A stretch of DNA of 64,000 bases from Streptomyces sp. NRRL B-3428 (GCA_000721375.1 JOGW01000016.1:1-64000), one strand, 5' to 3'; shown: positions 17,518 to 26,611, counted from the first letter of the stretch. Translations and numbers: made by a program. The notes: generated by a model from the letters alone, not told the origin.

Positions 17518-17961
17518 TCAGTCGCTCAGCGCCGCAAGCTCCGCGTTGGCGCGCTCGGCGACCAGCGCCAGGACGCGCCCCGCGGCGGCCAGGTCCTCGG
17601 CGTCGATCCCGCCCCAGACGCGCGCGGTGATGGGCGCGGTCTGCGCACCGACCGCGGCGTACAGCTCACGGCCGGCGTCCGTGACGTGCACGTGCGCACC
17701 GTCCACCGCGAGCAGCCCCTTGGCCGTCAACTCCTCGACGGTGGCGCGGACTTCGGCCGGATCGGCCTTGAGTGAACCCTGGACCTGACCCACGAGCTCG
17801 TCGGGGCTCAGCGATGCGTCGCCGGTGATCGCGGCACGCAGGACGACCTGCTCCTGGAAGGTGCAGCCGTGCCGGGCCAGGACCTTCTCCAGCAGGCCGC
17901 GCGCGGCGTAGTGGGCGAGGGCGAGATTGCGGGGGTCGGCTATGGGCGCGGTGGTGGTCAT
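17518..17961 (-). CDS. winged-helix (MarR-like) protein
   Basis: 147 residues. The middle (VVLRAAITGDASLSPDELV, then VEELTAKGLLAVDGAHVHV) reads as a winged helix with wing, followed by a helical tail (EDLAAAGRVLALVAERANAEL). It is similar to MarR-type two-domain regulators in Streptomyces. Its start overlaps the stop of the preceding MarR gene by four bases, so the two form an operon and may act together or antagonistically. No ligand or target can be named. Confidence 0.7.
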   Translation of the reverse strand: MTTTAPIADPRNLALAHYAARGLLEKVLARHGCTFQEQVVLRAAITGDASLSPDELVGQVQGSLKADPAEVRATVEELTAKGLLAVDGAHVHVTDAGRELYAAVGAQTAPITARVWGGIDAEDLAAAGRVLALVAERANAELAALSD

Positions 17962-18452
17962 GATCGTGTCTCCTCGGTGCTCTCGTCGTGCGATACGGAT
18001 GTTTCGAGGGGTACGTCGAGCAGGGTTCTGAGTTCGTCGGTGAAGGCGTGGGTCCGCTCTGCTCCGAGACCGCCGAGCGGTTCGAGGAGCTGGTCGAGGA
18101 GTTCCTGGACCACGGTGATGGCCTTACGGGTGACGGTCAGGCCCTGCTCGGTCAGAGCGAGCTGTACGGCGCGGGGGTCACGAGGATCGCGGTTGCGTTC
18201 GATCAGCCCGGCGGACTCCAGAGCCCGCGCCAGCTTCGAGACGTACAGCGCCTCCATGCCGGTGTGGTCGGCGAGCTTGCGCTGGCTGGGTCGCTCACCG
18301 GCGCGCTGCATGCCGTACAACGACGCGACCAGCGAGTACTGCGCGTGCGTGAGGCCGAGGGGGCCCACCGCGCGATCGACTGCGACCCGCCACTTGTTGG
18401 CGAGCCGCCACACCAGGAATCCGGGGGTCGGGCCCCGTGAACCGTTGCTCAT
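17958..18452 (-). CDS. MarR-family transcriptional regulator
   Basis: 164 residues. A winged helix spans about 35-105 (THAQYSLVASLYGMQ, RKLADHTGMEALYVSKLARAL, and a wing with RDPRDPRAVQLALTEQG). First gene of a two-gene operon with the winged-helix protein downstream. A strong palindrome plus 15-bp tandem repeat (18463-18493) lies just upstream of the start and probably serves autoregulation. Confidence 0.85.
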   Translation of the reverse strand: MSNGSRGPTPGFLVWRLANKWRVAVDRAVGPLGLTHAQYSLVASLYGMQRAGERPSQRKLADHTGMEALYVSKLARALESAGLIERNRDPRDPRAVQLALTEQGLTVTRKAITVVQELLDQLLEPLGGLGAERTHAFTDELRTLLDVPLETSVSHDESTEETRS

Positions 18453-18462
18453 GACGGATAGA

Positions 18463-18493
18463 GTACATAGCTACTATGTACATGGCTACTATT
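18463..18493. promoter_or_regulatory. palindrome and tandem repeat upstream of the MarR pair
   Basis: GTACATAG-CTA-CTATGTAC (18463-18481) is a perfect 8-bp-arm palindrome. It overlaps two 15-base tandem units (18464-18478 and 18479-18493) that match at 13 positions. It lies 11-41 bases upstream of the MarR start, so binding there would shut off the MarR operon. It is AT-rich against its surroundings. Confidence 0.7.
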
Positions 18494-18519
18494 TTCTCGA
18501 AGGCGCGGACCGCAACGCT

Positions 18520-18870
18520 TCAGTCGCCCTGTGACCACGCGGCGACGGGGAGCGACAGATAGACGCCGAAGTCTTCGAGCCCCGTCGCGCCGCTGATCTC
18601 GTGATGCAGCCTGTCCACGCGCTCCTGACGGTCGGCGGCCCTGCTCTCGAACCACTTGGACCGGATCTCGATCACCACGTCGAGACCGCAGCGGTCCAAC
18701 GGGCCGAGGCTGCGGAAACGAAGCTCGACGTCACCTGGCTGCAGATCCCCGTCGTACGGCTCCTCCGGACACTCCACGGCCACGGAGATCAGATGCGGCA
18801 GCGCCGTGCCCAGTTCGCGGAGCTTCGACTCGGCGACGGTCGGCGCATAGGTCACCTCCACCAGAGGCAT
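18520..18870 (-). CDS. small protein, possibly tautomerase-superfamily
   Basis: 116 residues starting MPLVEVTYAP. The Pro directly after the initiator Met, followed by a beta strand, is the arrangement in 4-oxalocrotonate tautomerase and CHMI proteins, where Pro1 is the catalytic base. The rest (VELRFRSLGPLDRCGLDVVIEI) has no motif I can assign. It follows the SGNH hydrolase gene with no gap, last in a TetR-led operon. The tautomerase idea is inference. Confidence 0.5.
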   Translation of the reverse strand: MPLVEVTYAPTVAESKLRELGTALPHLISVAVECPEEPYDGDLQPGDVELRFRSLGPLDRCGLDVVIEIRSKWFESRAADRQERVDRLHHEISGATGLEDFGVYLSLPVAAWSQGD

Positions 18871-20076
18871 CTACCTCGACCCCCCTGCGGCGAGGGCCCC
18901 GTTGAACGCACCGTTGAACACGAGCTTCGCGAAGCGTTCTCCGATACGGCGATGAGCGGCAGCGTCCGGATGCAGCTGATCGGGCAGCGGCAGCTGCGCG
19001 AAGTCCTCCGCGCCGTACAGCTCCTGCCCGTCCAGGTAGTGCAGGTTCGGATCGTCGGCCGCGCGCTGTGTCACGATCCGGGCCAGCTCCTGCCGGATCA
19101 CCTTCAACGTCAGCTTCCCCGCGCGGACTTCCGCCGGATCGCCCGTGGCACGGAACATCATCTGCCCCGCCGCGAGGGCCTCCACGTCCAAGGCGGCCGG
19201 CCCCGGAGTGTCCTCGTGGATCGGGCAGTGGATCGGCGAGATCACCAACAGCGGGGCGGTCGGATGCCCTTCGCGGACCGTGTCGAGGAAACCGTGCACG
19301 GCGGGAGCGAACGCCCGTAGCCGCATGAGGTCCGTGTTGACGAGATTGATGCCGATCTTGACGCTGATCAGATCCGCCGGGATGTCCCGCATCGCCCGCG
19401 CAGTGAAGGGGTCGAGCAGCGCGTTGCCACCGAAGCCCATGTTGACCAGCGAGGTACCGCCGAGGGCGGCGGCCAGCGCGGGCCAGGTGGTGCTCGGGCT
19501 CGCGGCGTCGGAGCCATGGCTGATCGAACTGCCGTGGTGCAGCCAGACCTTGCGGTCCTGCTCGGCCGTCGGCTGCACGGGAGCGTCGGTGCGCAGCGCG
19601 AGCAGTTCGGTGTTCTCGTTGTGCGGCAGCCAGATCTCCACGGCCTTGTCGCGCTCGGGCAGGCCGGCGAAGCGCAGTGTGCCCATCGTGCCGGGGGTGT
19701 GCTCGGCCGTGCCGTTCGTCATGTCGATGGTCAGCGTGCTGCCACCGGTCACGCTCGCCTGGCCGGCCAGTTCACCGTCGACCAGCAGGTCGTACAGCCC
19801 GTCCGGACGCGGAGGGGCGCCGACGTACACCCGCTTCGTGGGGAGGGTGTCCAGCTCCAGCGCCGTGGCGCGGGTCCGGAAGACGATCCGCACGCCCGAA
19901 GGCTGGGACTCGGCCATCGCGAGCTGGCCGTCGGTGTTCTGGGCCCGGGCGCGGGCCGACAGCCGGTGCGGCAGTATGCCCCGGTCGGTCCGCTCAAGGT
20001 CGAGCGCGCCGCGTACGACGTCGGTGGTGAGCGGGATGGTGATCCAGTCGGTACCTGGAGAGCCGTGGTCGTTCAT
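18871..20076 (-). CDS. SGNH/GDSL-family hydrolase
   Basis: 401 residues without a signal peptide. An N-terminal beta-rich module (about 1-170) is followed by an SGNH hydrolase: block I WLHHGSSISHGSDA with the nucleophile Ser, block II NMGFGGNALLDP, block III VKIGINLVN, block V LPDQLHPDAAAHRR with catalytic Asp and His. Likely an esterase or deacetylase on a sugar or small ester. It sits between the TetR gene (3 bases upstream) and the small tautomerase-like gene (0 bases downstream), so all three are co-transcribed. Confidence 0.85.
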   Translation of the reverse strand: MNDHGSPGTDWITIPLTTDVVRGALDLERTDRGILPHRLSARARAQNTDGQLAMAESQPSGVRIVFRTRATALELDTLPTKRVYVGAPPRPDGLYDLLVDGELAGQASVTGGSTLTIDMTNGTAEHTPGTMGTLRFAGLPERDKAVEIWLPHNENTELLALRTDAPVQPTAEQDRKVWLHHGSSISHGSDAASPSTTWPALAAALGGTSLVNMGFGGNALLDPFTARAMRDIPADLISVKIGINLVNTDLMRLRAFAPAVHGFLDTVREGHPTAPLLVISPIHCPIHEDTPGPAALDVEALAAGQMMFRATGDPAEVRAGKLTLKVIRQELARIVTQRAADDPNLHYLDGQELYGAEDFAQLPLPDQLHPDAAAHRRIGERFAKLVFNGAFNGALAAGGSR

Positions 20077-20079
20077 GCT

Positions 20080-20673
20080 TCACGCCTTTCGGTGATCAGG
20101 TGCGGGTTCGCCGGGCCAGTTGCGCAGCAGTGCGTCCATCGCGTCCATGATCCGCGCCCAGGACACGGCCGAATCCGGGGCGCTGTGGCTGAACCCGCCA
20201 CTCAGTTCGAGGCTGACGTACCCGTGGAAGACGCTGCCCAGGAGCCGTACGGCATGCGTCTGGTCCGGTTCGGCCAGGTCGTAGCCGCGCAGGATCGCCC
20301 GGGTCATCTGTGCGTGACGCACACCCGCACTCGCGGCCGCGGCCTCGGGGCTGAGCCGGAGCTGGGCGGCGGCATAGCGGCCAGGGTGCCCTCGCGCGTA
20401 GTCCCGGTAGACGTTCGCGAAAGCGGTGAGCGCGTCCTTGCCCGAGCGCCCCGCGAGTGCATCGGCGGCAAGGTCCGCCATCTCCTCCAGGGCGAGCAGG
20501 GCGATCCGGGTCTTGAGGTCCTGCGAGCTCTTCACGTGCGAATAGAGGCTCGCGACCTTCACGTCGAAGTGCCGCGCGAGCGCCGACACGGTGACCTGCT
20601 CGAACCCGACCTCGTCGGCGAGCTCAGCGCCTGCCTGCGTCAACCGCTGAGCCGTCAGTCCCGCCCGTGCCAT
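20080..20673 (-). CDS. TetR-family regulator
   Basis: 197 residues. An N-terminal helix-turn-helix at about 8-55 (ELADEVGFEQVTVSALARHF, then VKVASLYSHVKSSQDLK) and a WHG-type C-terminal domain. It leads the operon with the SGNH hydrolase and the small protein. The perfect palindrome at 20728-20748, between it and the divergent FBP gene, is the likely operator for both directions. Confidence 0.88.
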   Translation of the reverse strand: MARAGLTAQRLTQAGAELADEVGFEQVTVSALARHFDVKVASLYSHVKSSQDLKTRIALLALEEMADLAADALAGRSGKDALTAFANVYRDYARGHPGRYAAAQLRLSPEAAAASAGVRHAQMTRAILRGYDLAEPDQTHAVRLLGSVFHGYVSLELSGGFSHSAPDSAVSWARIMDAMDALLRNWPGEPAPDHRKA

Positions 20674-20727
20674 TCACCGGCCTCCTCGCACATCTCGTCC
20701 CAGCCTCTGCCTTCACTCATTATGTAT

Positions 20728-20748
20728 TTGCCTAAAGGTATTAGGCAA
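20728..20748. promoter_or_regulatory. probable TetR operator between divergent genes
   Basis: TTGCCTAA-N5-TTAGGCAA, 8-base perfect arms, 54 bases upstream of the TetR start and 15 bases upstream of the divergent ATG at 20764. A -10-like TACGAT follows at 20751-20756, seven bases before that ATG, so the FBP gene may be leaderless and directly occluded by bound TetR. Confidence 0.78.
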
Positions 20749-20763
20749 TTTACGATCGATGTC

Positions 20764-21255
20764 ATGAAGCCGCTGACCGAACAAGAGATACGCGCCGCCT
20801 TCGTGAACTGCACGAAGGGCGAGGCCAAGCGCCTGAACATCCCCCGCGACCTGGCCGAACAGCCCTGGTCCGACCTTGACTACCTGGGCTGGCGCGACCC
20901 CCAGGCCCCCGACCGCGCCTACCTCGTCACTGAGATCGACGGCCGTCCGCAGGCCGTGGCTCTGCGCGGCGCCCGGCGGGTGCCCGGGCAGGCCCGGGCC
21001 AGCATGTGCTCGATCTGTCTGACCACCCATGACGCAGGCGTCTCCTTGATGGTCGCCCCCAAGGCGGGTCCGGCGGGAAAGCAGGGCAACTCGGTGGGCG
21101 CCTATCTGTGCACCGACCTCGACTGCTCGCTCTACACGCGCGGTATCAAGCAGGTCAGGGCCGCGATGAAGATGAACGAGACGCTCACCGTGGACGAGAA
21201 GATCGCCCGTACGGCCGCCAATGTCGAAGCCTTCCTTGCGAAGGTCATCGACTGA
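20764..21255 (+). CDS. FBP-domain (FusB-like) treble-clef zinc protein
   Basis: 163 residues. Four cysteines form the zinc site: Cys82 and Cys85 (SMCSICLTTHDAG), Cys116 and Cys121 (YLCTDLDCSLY). The rest fits the elongation-factor-G-binding C-terminal family (FBP), whose Staphylococcus member FusB binds EF-G and relieves fusidic acid block. In actinomycetes the role is not settled; ribosome rescue is a fair guess. The start has a -10 box only seven bases upstream, pointing to leaderless mRNA. Confidence 0.8.
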   Translation: MKPLTEQEIRAAFVNCTKGEAKRLNIPRDLAEQPWSDLDYLGWRDPQAPDRAYLVTEIDGRPQAVALRGARRVPGQARASMCSICLTTHDAGVSLMVAPKAGPAGKQGNSVGAYLCTDLDCSLYTRGIKQVRAAMKMNETLTVDEKIARTAANVEAFLAKVID

Positions 21256-21290
21256 CGAGGTTGGACGCCGCGCGCGCTTAAACTCACCGG

Positions 21291-21911
<621 letters not shown>

Positions 21912-22009
21912 CCGCGCTCAACCACCGCTGGGATACGCGGATTTGAGAGCCCCTGGAGCGCCCGGAAATCCGGGTGCGGCCGTCGGCGGGCCGGAGATAC
22001 GTTCACCGC

Positions 22010-22759
22010 ATGGGTGAACAGCTGGGTGAAGACGGCTACTTCGGAGAATCCGTGGCGGCGACGTACGACGATCCGTCCTCGGCGATGTTCGCCGAGGACG
22101 CCGTGGCCAGGACGGTGGACCTGCTCGCCGCTCTGGCCGGTGAGGGCCGCGCCCTGGAGCTCGGCATCGGCACCGGCCGGATCGCCGTACCGCTCGCCAT
22201 GCGGGGTGTGCCGGTGCACGGCATCGATCTGTCCCGCGCGATGGTCGCGCGTCTGAAGGAGAAGCCGGGCGGCGAGTCCATCGACGTCACCATTGGCGAC
22301 TTCGCCACTGCGAAGGCTGAAGGCGCGTTCTCGCTGGCGTACCTCGTGTTCAACACGATCATGAACCTGACCTCGCAGGAGGAACAGGTCGCCTGCTTCC
22401 GCAACGTCGCCGACCACCTCGAACCGGGCGGCTGCTTCGTCATCGAGTGCCACGTACCGGAGCTGCGCAGGCTCCCGCACGGCGAGGAGGTCCTCCCGTT
22501 CCGGGTGGGGGAGTCGAGCTGGGCGTACGACCGCTACGACGTCTCCACCCAGCTGATGAGCTCGAACTACATCGAGGTCGTCGACGGGCGGGTCGACTTC
22601 AGGACCTTCCCCTTCCGCTACGTCTGGCCTGCGGAGCTCGACCTGATGGCCCAGCTCGCGGGGCTGCGGCTGCGCGACCGCTGGCAGGACTGGACCCGGG
22701 CGCCCTTCGGTCACGAGAGCGCCGGACATGTCTCCGTCTGGGAGAAGCCCGCCCCCTGA
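22010..22759 (+). CDS. class I SAM-dependent methyltransferase
   Basis: 249 residues from the ATG at 22010 (MGEQLGEDGYFGESVAATYD). Motif I is ALELGIGTGRIAVPLA, the acidic residue ending the next strand is in HGIDLSRAMV, and motif IV lies near LAYLVFNTIMNL. The substrate cannot be told. Upstream in-frame codons (from 21974) overlap a probable promoter region and are left out. It stands alone between the YciO gene and the GlxA regulator. Confidence 0.82.
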   Translation: MGEQLGEDGYFGESVAATYDDPSSAMFAEDAVARTVDLLAALAGEGRALELGIGTGRIAVPLAMRGVPVHGIDLSRAMVARLKEKPGGESIDVTIGDFATAKAEGAFSLAYLVFNTIMNLTSQEEQVACFRNVADHLEPGGCFVIECHVPELRRLPHGEEVLPFRVGESSWAYDRYDVSTQLMSSNYIEVVDGRVDFRTFPFRYVWPAELDLMAQLAGLRLRDRWQDWTRAPFGHESAGHVSVWEKPAP

Positions 22760-22810
22760 AGACCGCGGCCGCGCGGCGCGGCGATGTCCGAATGTGACAG
22801 TCGGCCGTCA

Positions 22811-22839
22811 TTGCCGCCATCGGGGCCGCGGGTCAGGAT
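22811..22839 (+). promoter_or_regulatory. probable sigma-70-type promoter, leaderless
   Basis: TTGCCG (22811-22816), a 17-base spacer, then CAGGAT (22834-22839), six bases before the ATG of the GlxA-type gene. The spacing is canonical and implies an mRNA with no 5' leader. Confidence 0.5.
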
Positions 22840-22845
22840 GGGGTC

Positions 22846-23838
22846 ATGCCCCTCAAGCACCGGGTCGTCATCGCGGTCTTCCCCGATGTCGACCTCCTCG
22901 ACGTCACAGGCCCGGCCGAGGTCTTCGCGCTCGCGAATCGCGAGACCGCGGGCCGAGCCGGTTACGAGGTCCGGCTCGCCGGACCGGCCGCAGGCGAGGT
23001 GCGCACGTCCGCGGGTGTACGGATCATCGCCGACCTCGGCTTCGACGAGGTCGGCGAGCAGGTCGACACCCTGCTCGTACCGGGCGCGGTCGACCTCGGA
23101 GACGAAGGGCCCGTGGCCCGGGTGGATCCGGACATCGTGGCCTGGATCGAGAGGACGGCGCCGCATTGCCGTCGGGTCGCCTCGGTCTGCGTAGGGGCGC
23201 ATCTGCTCGCGGCGGCGGGCCTGTTGGACGGCCGCACGGCCACCACCCACTGGTCCACCGCCGCCCAGCTCGCCGCGGACCATCCCGCCGTCACGGTCGA
23301 CCCGGACCCGATCTTCGTCCGCACGGACCGCGGCCGGCTCTGGACCGGCGCCGGGATCAGCGCCTGCCTGGACCTCTCCCTGGCACTCGTGGCCGAGGAC
23401 CTCGGCGAGGAGGTCGCGCTCGCGGTGGCGCGGCAGCTCGTGATGTACCTCAAGCGGCAGGGCGGACAGAGTCAGTTCTCCGTACCGCTCAGCCGCCCGG
23501 CCGCCGCCCGGCGCGATATCGACGAGCTGCGGGTGTGGATGGCCGACCACCTCGACGAGGATCTGTCCGCCGAGGTGCTCGCCCAGCGGATGTGCCTGAG
23601 CGAGCGGCATTTCGCCCGGGTCTTCAAACAGGAGACCGGCCAGAACCCCGCCGCCTACGTCGAAGCGGCCCGCGTCGAAACAGCCCGACGCCTCCTGGAG
23701 ACGACCGACGACGCACTCGACCGCGTCGCCGCCGCGGCGGGACTCGGCTCCGCGGAGACCTTGCACCGCGCGTTCAAGAGACAACTCGCCACCACACCGG
23801 CCGCCTACCGCCGCCGGTTTCGCACCAGTTCCCCCTGA
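22846..23838 (+). CDS. GlxA-family AraC-type regulator
   Basis: 330 residues. Residues 1-170 are a DJ-1/PfpI-like domain with Cys at the nucleophile elbow (VASVCVGAHLLAAAGLLDG). Residues 225-325 are an AraC helix-turn-helix pair (LAQRMCLSERHFARVFKQE, VAAAAGLGSAETLHRAFKR). Such regulators often control an adjacent amidohydrolase-like gene; the cysteine hydrolase follows 84 bases downstream on the same strand and is the likely target. Confidence 0.88.
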   Translation: MPLKHRVVIAVFPDVDLLDVTGPAEVFALANRETAGRAGYEVRLAGPAAGEVRTSAGVRIIADLGFDEVGEQVDTLLVPGAVDLGDEGPVARVDPDIVAWIERTAPHCRRVASVCVGAHLLAAAGLLDGRTATTHWSTAAQLAADHPAVTVDPDPIFVRTDRGRLWTGAGISACLDLSLALVAEDLGEEVALAVARQLVMYLKRQGGQSQFSVPLSRPAAARRDIDELRVWMADHLDEDLSAEVLAQRMCLSERHFARVFKQETGQNPAAYVEAARVETARRLLETTDDALDRVAAAAGLGSAETLHRAFKRQLATTPAAYRRRFRTSSP

Positions 23839-23922
23839 CCACCGACCCACTGTCCGTACGAAGTGGTTCCCCGGGCTCCGTGCTGCCCTGTGCGCTGCCC
23901 CCACCTCGATGAAAGGCACACC

Positions 23923-24540
23923 ATGACTCAGCCCTCGAAGTCCCTGCGCGAGGTCGTCGGTCTGGGCGACGAGCTGCCCGGGCTCGCCGACTCGATCGTC
24001 GTGATGATCGACTTCCAGAACACCTACCGCTCCGGCGTCATGGCCCTGGAAGGCGCCGAGGAGGCCCTCGCCGCGGGCGCCCGCCTACTGGAGCGCGCCC
24101 GCTCCGCCGGAGCCCCCGTCGTGCACGTCCTGAACGACGGCGGGGAGGGCACCCCGTACGACATCCGTGCGGAGATCGGCGCGATCAGCGACGAGGTGGC
24201 CCCGGCCGAGGGGGAGGCCGTGGTGGTCAAGGGCTTCCCGAACTCGTTCCACGAGACCGACCTCACCGAGGTGCTCACCGGTCTCGACGCCGCCCCGGGC
24301 AGCGGAAAGAACCTGGTCATCGCCGGGTTCATGACCCACATGTGCGTCAACTACACGACCCAGGGCGCCTTCAACCTCGGCTACCGCCCCACGGTCGTCG
24401 CGGAGGCCACCGCCACCCGCAGCCTCACCGCGCCCGACGGATCCGTGGTCTCCGCGGCCGATCTCCAGTCGGCCGCGCTGACTGCGATCACCGATCTGTT
24501 CGGCACGGTGGCACCGACGGTGGACGCGCTCAAGGGCTGA
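23923..24540 (+). CDS. isochorismatase-family cysteine hydrolase
   Basis: 205 residues. The triad is intact: Asp30 (VVMIDFQNTY), Lys103 (VVVKGFPNSF) and Cys141 (GFMTHMCVNYTT). ATG at 23923 with GAAAGG upstream. It probably hydrolyses a small amide or amidase-type substrate, possibly sensed by the upstream GlxA regulator. A strong terminator follows (24559-24593). Confidence 0.85.
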   Translation: MTQPSKSLREVVGLGDELPGLADSIVVMIDFQNTYRSGVMALEGAEEALAAGARLLERARSAGAPVVHVLNDGGEGTPYDIRAEIGAISDEVAPAEGEAVVVKGFPNSFHETDLTEVLTGLDAAPGSGKNLVIAGFMTHMCVNYTTQGAFNLGYRPTVVAEATATRSLTAPDGSVVSAADLQSAALTAITDLFGTVAPTVDALKG

Positions 24541-24558
24541 CCGGCCGACCTCATGACG

Positions 24559-24593
24559 GTGGGGCGGGGTGGCAGTCCGCCACCCCGCCCCAC
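24559..24593. terminator. terminator between convergent genes
   Basis: A perfect 15-bp inverted repeat (24559-24573 and 24579-24593) with a 5-base loop, between the cysteine hydrolase and the convergent VOC gene. It probably works in both directions. Confidence 0.88.
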
Positions 24594-24609
24594 GTCGGCC
24601 CGCTCCGCG

Positions 24610-25029
24610 TCAGCTTTCGGTCTCGGTCTCGGTGATGTTCACCATCCACGGAATCCCGAACCGGTCCGTGCACATGCCGAACACATCGCCCCACATCTGC
24701 TTCTCCAGGGGCACAGATACCGAGCCGTCGGCGGACAACTGCTCCCAGTAGCCGCGCAGTTCGTCCTCATCGTCGCCGCTCACGCTGACCGAGAAGTTCG
24801 CCCCGGACTGCTGCGGCATGTCGGGATGCTGGTCGCCGGCCATCAGCGTGTAGCCGCTGGTCGTCTCCAGCATCCCGTGCATGATCTTGTCGGCCATCGG
24901 GGTACCGGCCATGCCGGCTTCGCCGTAGGTGTTCAACTGCAGCGTGCCGCCGAAGACCTGCCGGTAGAACTCCATGGCCTGACGGCACTCGCCGTCGAAG
25001 GTGAGATACGGATTGAGACGGGAACTCAT
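24610..25029 (-). CDS. VOC-superfamily protein (PhnB/glyoxalase-like)
   Basis: 139 residues from the ATG at 25029, preceded by AGGAGCG. The pattern MSSRLNPYLTFDGECRQAME, FYRQVFGGTLQ, and a C-terminal DRFGIPWMVNIT is that of PhnB-like VOC proteins, which fold as beta-alpha-beta-beta-beta repeats. They may bind metal or detoxify small molecules; no substrate can be assigned. Single gene. Confidence 0.85.
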   Translation of the reverse strand: MSSRLNPYLTFDGECRQAMEFYRQVFGGTLQLNTYGEAGMAGTPMADKIMHGMLETTSGYTLMAGDQHPDMPQQSGANFSVSVSGDDEDELRGYWEQLSADGSVSVPLEKQMWGDVFGMCTDRFGIPWMVNITETETES

Positions 25030-25116
25030 GGGACGCTCCTGAGATCGGTGAGTCCTGTTCACATCGGTGAGCCCTGTCTCAAACCGTAGCCCTGCCCCCG
25101 GCGCGGTGCCTGTCGG

Positions 25117-25518
25117 TCAGGCCACCGCCGTGCCCTCAAGCTCCACGAGCAGGGACGGGATCGCGAGCCGGGACACCCCCAGCATCGTCGTGGGCGGCGC
25201 CACCCCGGCCTGGCCGAGCCGGGACGCCAGCACCCCGTAGTGCGCGAAGAGCAGATCGACGTCGGTGGTGTAGACGTTCAGCCGAACAAGATGCGCAAGA
25301 GACATCCCTGCCTCGCCGAGTACGGCCTCCAGGTTGTCCAGGCTCAGGGCCAACTGCGCGGCCATGTCGCCGTCGTGCTGAGGCTTGCCGTCCCCGCTCA
25401 TCGCGGTCTGTCCCGCGCAGTAGAGCGTCCGGGTCTGCCCCGTCACGACAACGCCCTGGTGGTAACCCAAGTCCCTTGACCATTCCCACGGGTTGACCGC
25501 GCTCTGTTCCGCTCCCAC
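25117..25518 (-). CDS. RidA-family protein
   Basis: 133 residues from the GTG at 25518, with AAGGAG eight bases upstream. The RidA core is clear (VNPWEWSRDLGYHQG, LYCAGQTAMSGDG, VVRLNVYTTDVDLLF-like segment, ending LVELEGTAVA). RidA proteins hydrolyse reactive enamines/imines. An in-frame ATG at 25602 has a full AGGAGG eight bases upstream and would add 28 residues; two starts are possible. Divergent from the WYL regulator, which probably controls it. Confidence 0.8.
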   Translation of the reverse strand: MGAEQSAVNPWEWSRDLGYHQGVVVTGQTRTLYCAGQTAMSGDGKPQHDGDMAAQLALSLDNLEAVLGEAGMSLAHLVRLNVYTTDVDLLFAHYGVLASRLGQAGVAPPTTMLGVSRLAIPSLLVELEGTAVA

Positions 25519-25604
25519 AACAGCTCTCCTTACAATGCCTACGCGCGGTCGGCGGCTCCAGCCGCCGACCTTCTCGATCACATGACCGAGCCTGTCAGCC
25601 ATTC

Positions 25605-25635
25605 ATGACACCTCCTGTCAGGTATCTCGTAGGCT
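25605..25635 (+). promoter_or_regulatory. promoter / operator region of the WYL regulator
   Basis: TAGGCT (25630-25635) is a good -10 box, seven bases before the ATG at 25643, so the transcript is probably leaderless. ATGACA (25605-25610) could be a -35 at 19 bases. The dyad TGACA-N5-TGTCA (25606-25620) overlaps the -35 and also the ribosome site of the longer divergent RidA form. Confidence 0.45.
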
Positions 25636-25642
25636 TTTGCGC

Positions 25643-26611
25643 ATGCGCGCCGATCGACTGGTCTCGCTGGTCCTGCTGCTGCGTCGGCACGGCCGGCTGA
25701 CCGCCCCCGCCCTTGCCCGCGAGCTGGAGGTGTCCACCCGCACGGTGCTCCGTGACATCGAGGCGCTCTCCGCGGCCGGAGTGCCGGTCTACGCGGAACG
25801 CGGCCGGCACGGCGGCTTCGCGCTGCTGCCCGGTTTCCGCACCGAACTCACCGGCCTGAACCCCGACGAGGCCCTGGCCCTCCTGATCGCCGGCTCACGG
25901 CGCGGCACACAGACACTCGGCCTCGGCTCGGCGCTCGCCTCGGCCATGCTCAAGGTCGTCGACGCCCTGCCCGAGAGCTATCGGCACACGGCGGCCGGCG
26001 TGGCCGAACGCCTCCTCATCGACCCGGAGACCGACCTCCTGGCGCGTCCGCTGGCCGGCGAGGAGATACCCGAGGACATAGCGGCGGAGATCCTGAGGGC
26101 GGTGTTCACCGGCCACAGACTCCACATCGAGTACGCGGCCGTCGATCAGCCCCCGAAGGAGCGGACCGTCGACCCGATCGGCCTGGTCACCATCCGCGAA
26201 CGCGGCTACCTGCTGGCCACGAGATCCGGCGAGGACCGCACGTATCGCCTCTCGCGCATTGTGGCCGCCAAGGAACTCGACGAACCCGCACAGCGTGCCG
26301 ACCGAGTTGATCTGGACCAGGCTTGGCGCGAGCGCAGTACGCGGTTCCGCGCCGGGGATGACCAAGTTGCCGTGCACGTACGGGTGGAGTCGTCGCGACG
26401 CGAGGAACTGGTGGCCACCGCCGTGGGCGTACTCGCCGAATCCATCGACGCCGACGGCCGGTTGCGCCTCGAAGTCACGTTCCAGGACGCAGGGCACGCA
26501 CAGTGGGCAGTGTGGCAACTCGGCACACACGCCGAAGCGCTATCGCCGCAATGGCTGCGGACGGCTCTTCATGAACGGGCGACCGCGATCGCCGACTGCT
26601 ACTCGGGCTGA
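25643..26611 (+). CDS. WYL-domain (YafY-type) transcriptional regulator
   Basis: 322 residues. An HTH_11 domain lies at 1-60 (LTAPALARELEVSTRTVLRDIEAL is the recognition region). A WYL domain follows (about 135-215: RLHIEYAAVDQPPKERTVDPIGL, then RGYLLATRSG and TYRLSRI). A WCX-type C-terminal extension ends the protein. WYL regulators bind small ligands or nucleic acid. It is divergent from RidA, a common pairing. Confidence 0.87.
   Translation: MRADRLVSLVLLLRRHGRLTAPALARELEVSTRTVLRDIEALSAAGVPVYAERGRHGGFALLPGFRTELTGLNPDEALALLIAGSRRGTQTLGLGSALASAMLKVVDALPESYRHTAAGVAERLLIDPETDLLARPLAGEEIPEDIAAEILRAVFTGHRLHIEYAAVDQPPKERTVDPIGLVTIRERGYLLATRSGEDRTYRLSRIVAAKELDEPAQRADRVDLDQAWRERSTRFRAGDDQVAVHVRVESSRREELVATAVGVLAESIDADGRLRLEVTFQDAGHAQWAVWQLGTHAEALSPQWLRTALHERATAIADCYSG

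Noticed and set aside
19516..20763. Plus-strand extension of the FBP gene to over 570 residues
   Set aside because: It runs antisense to the SGNH and TetR genes and across the TetR operator; the FBP family is about 160 residues long.
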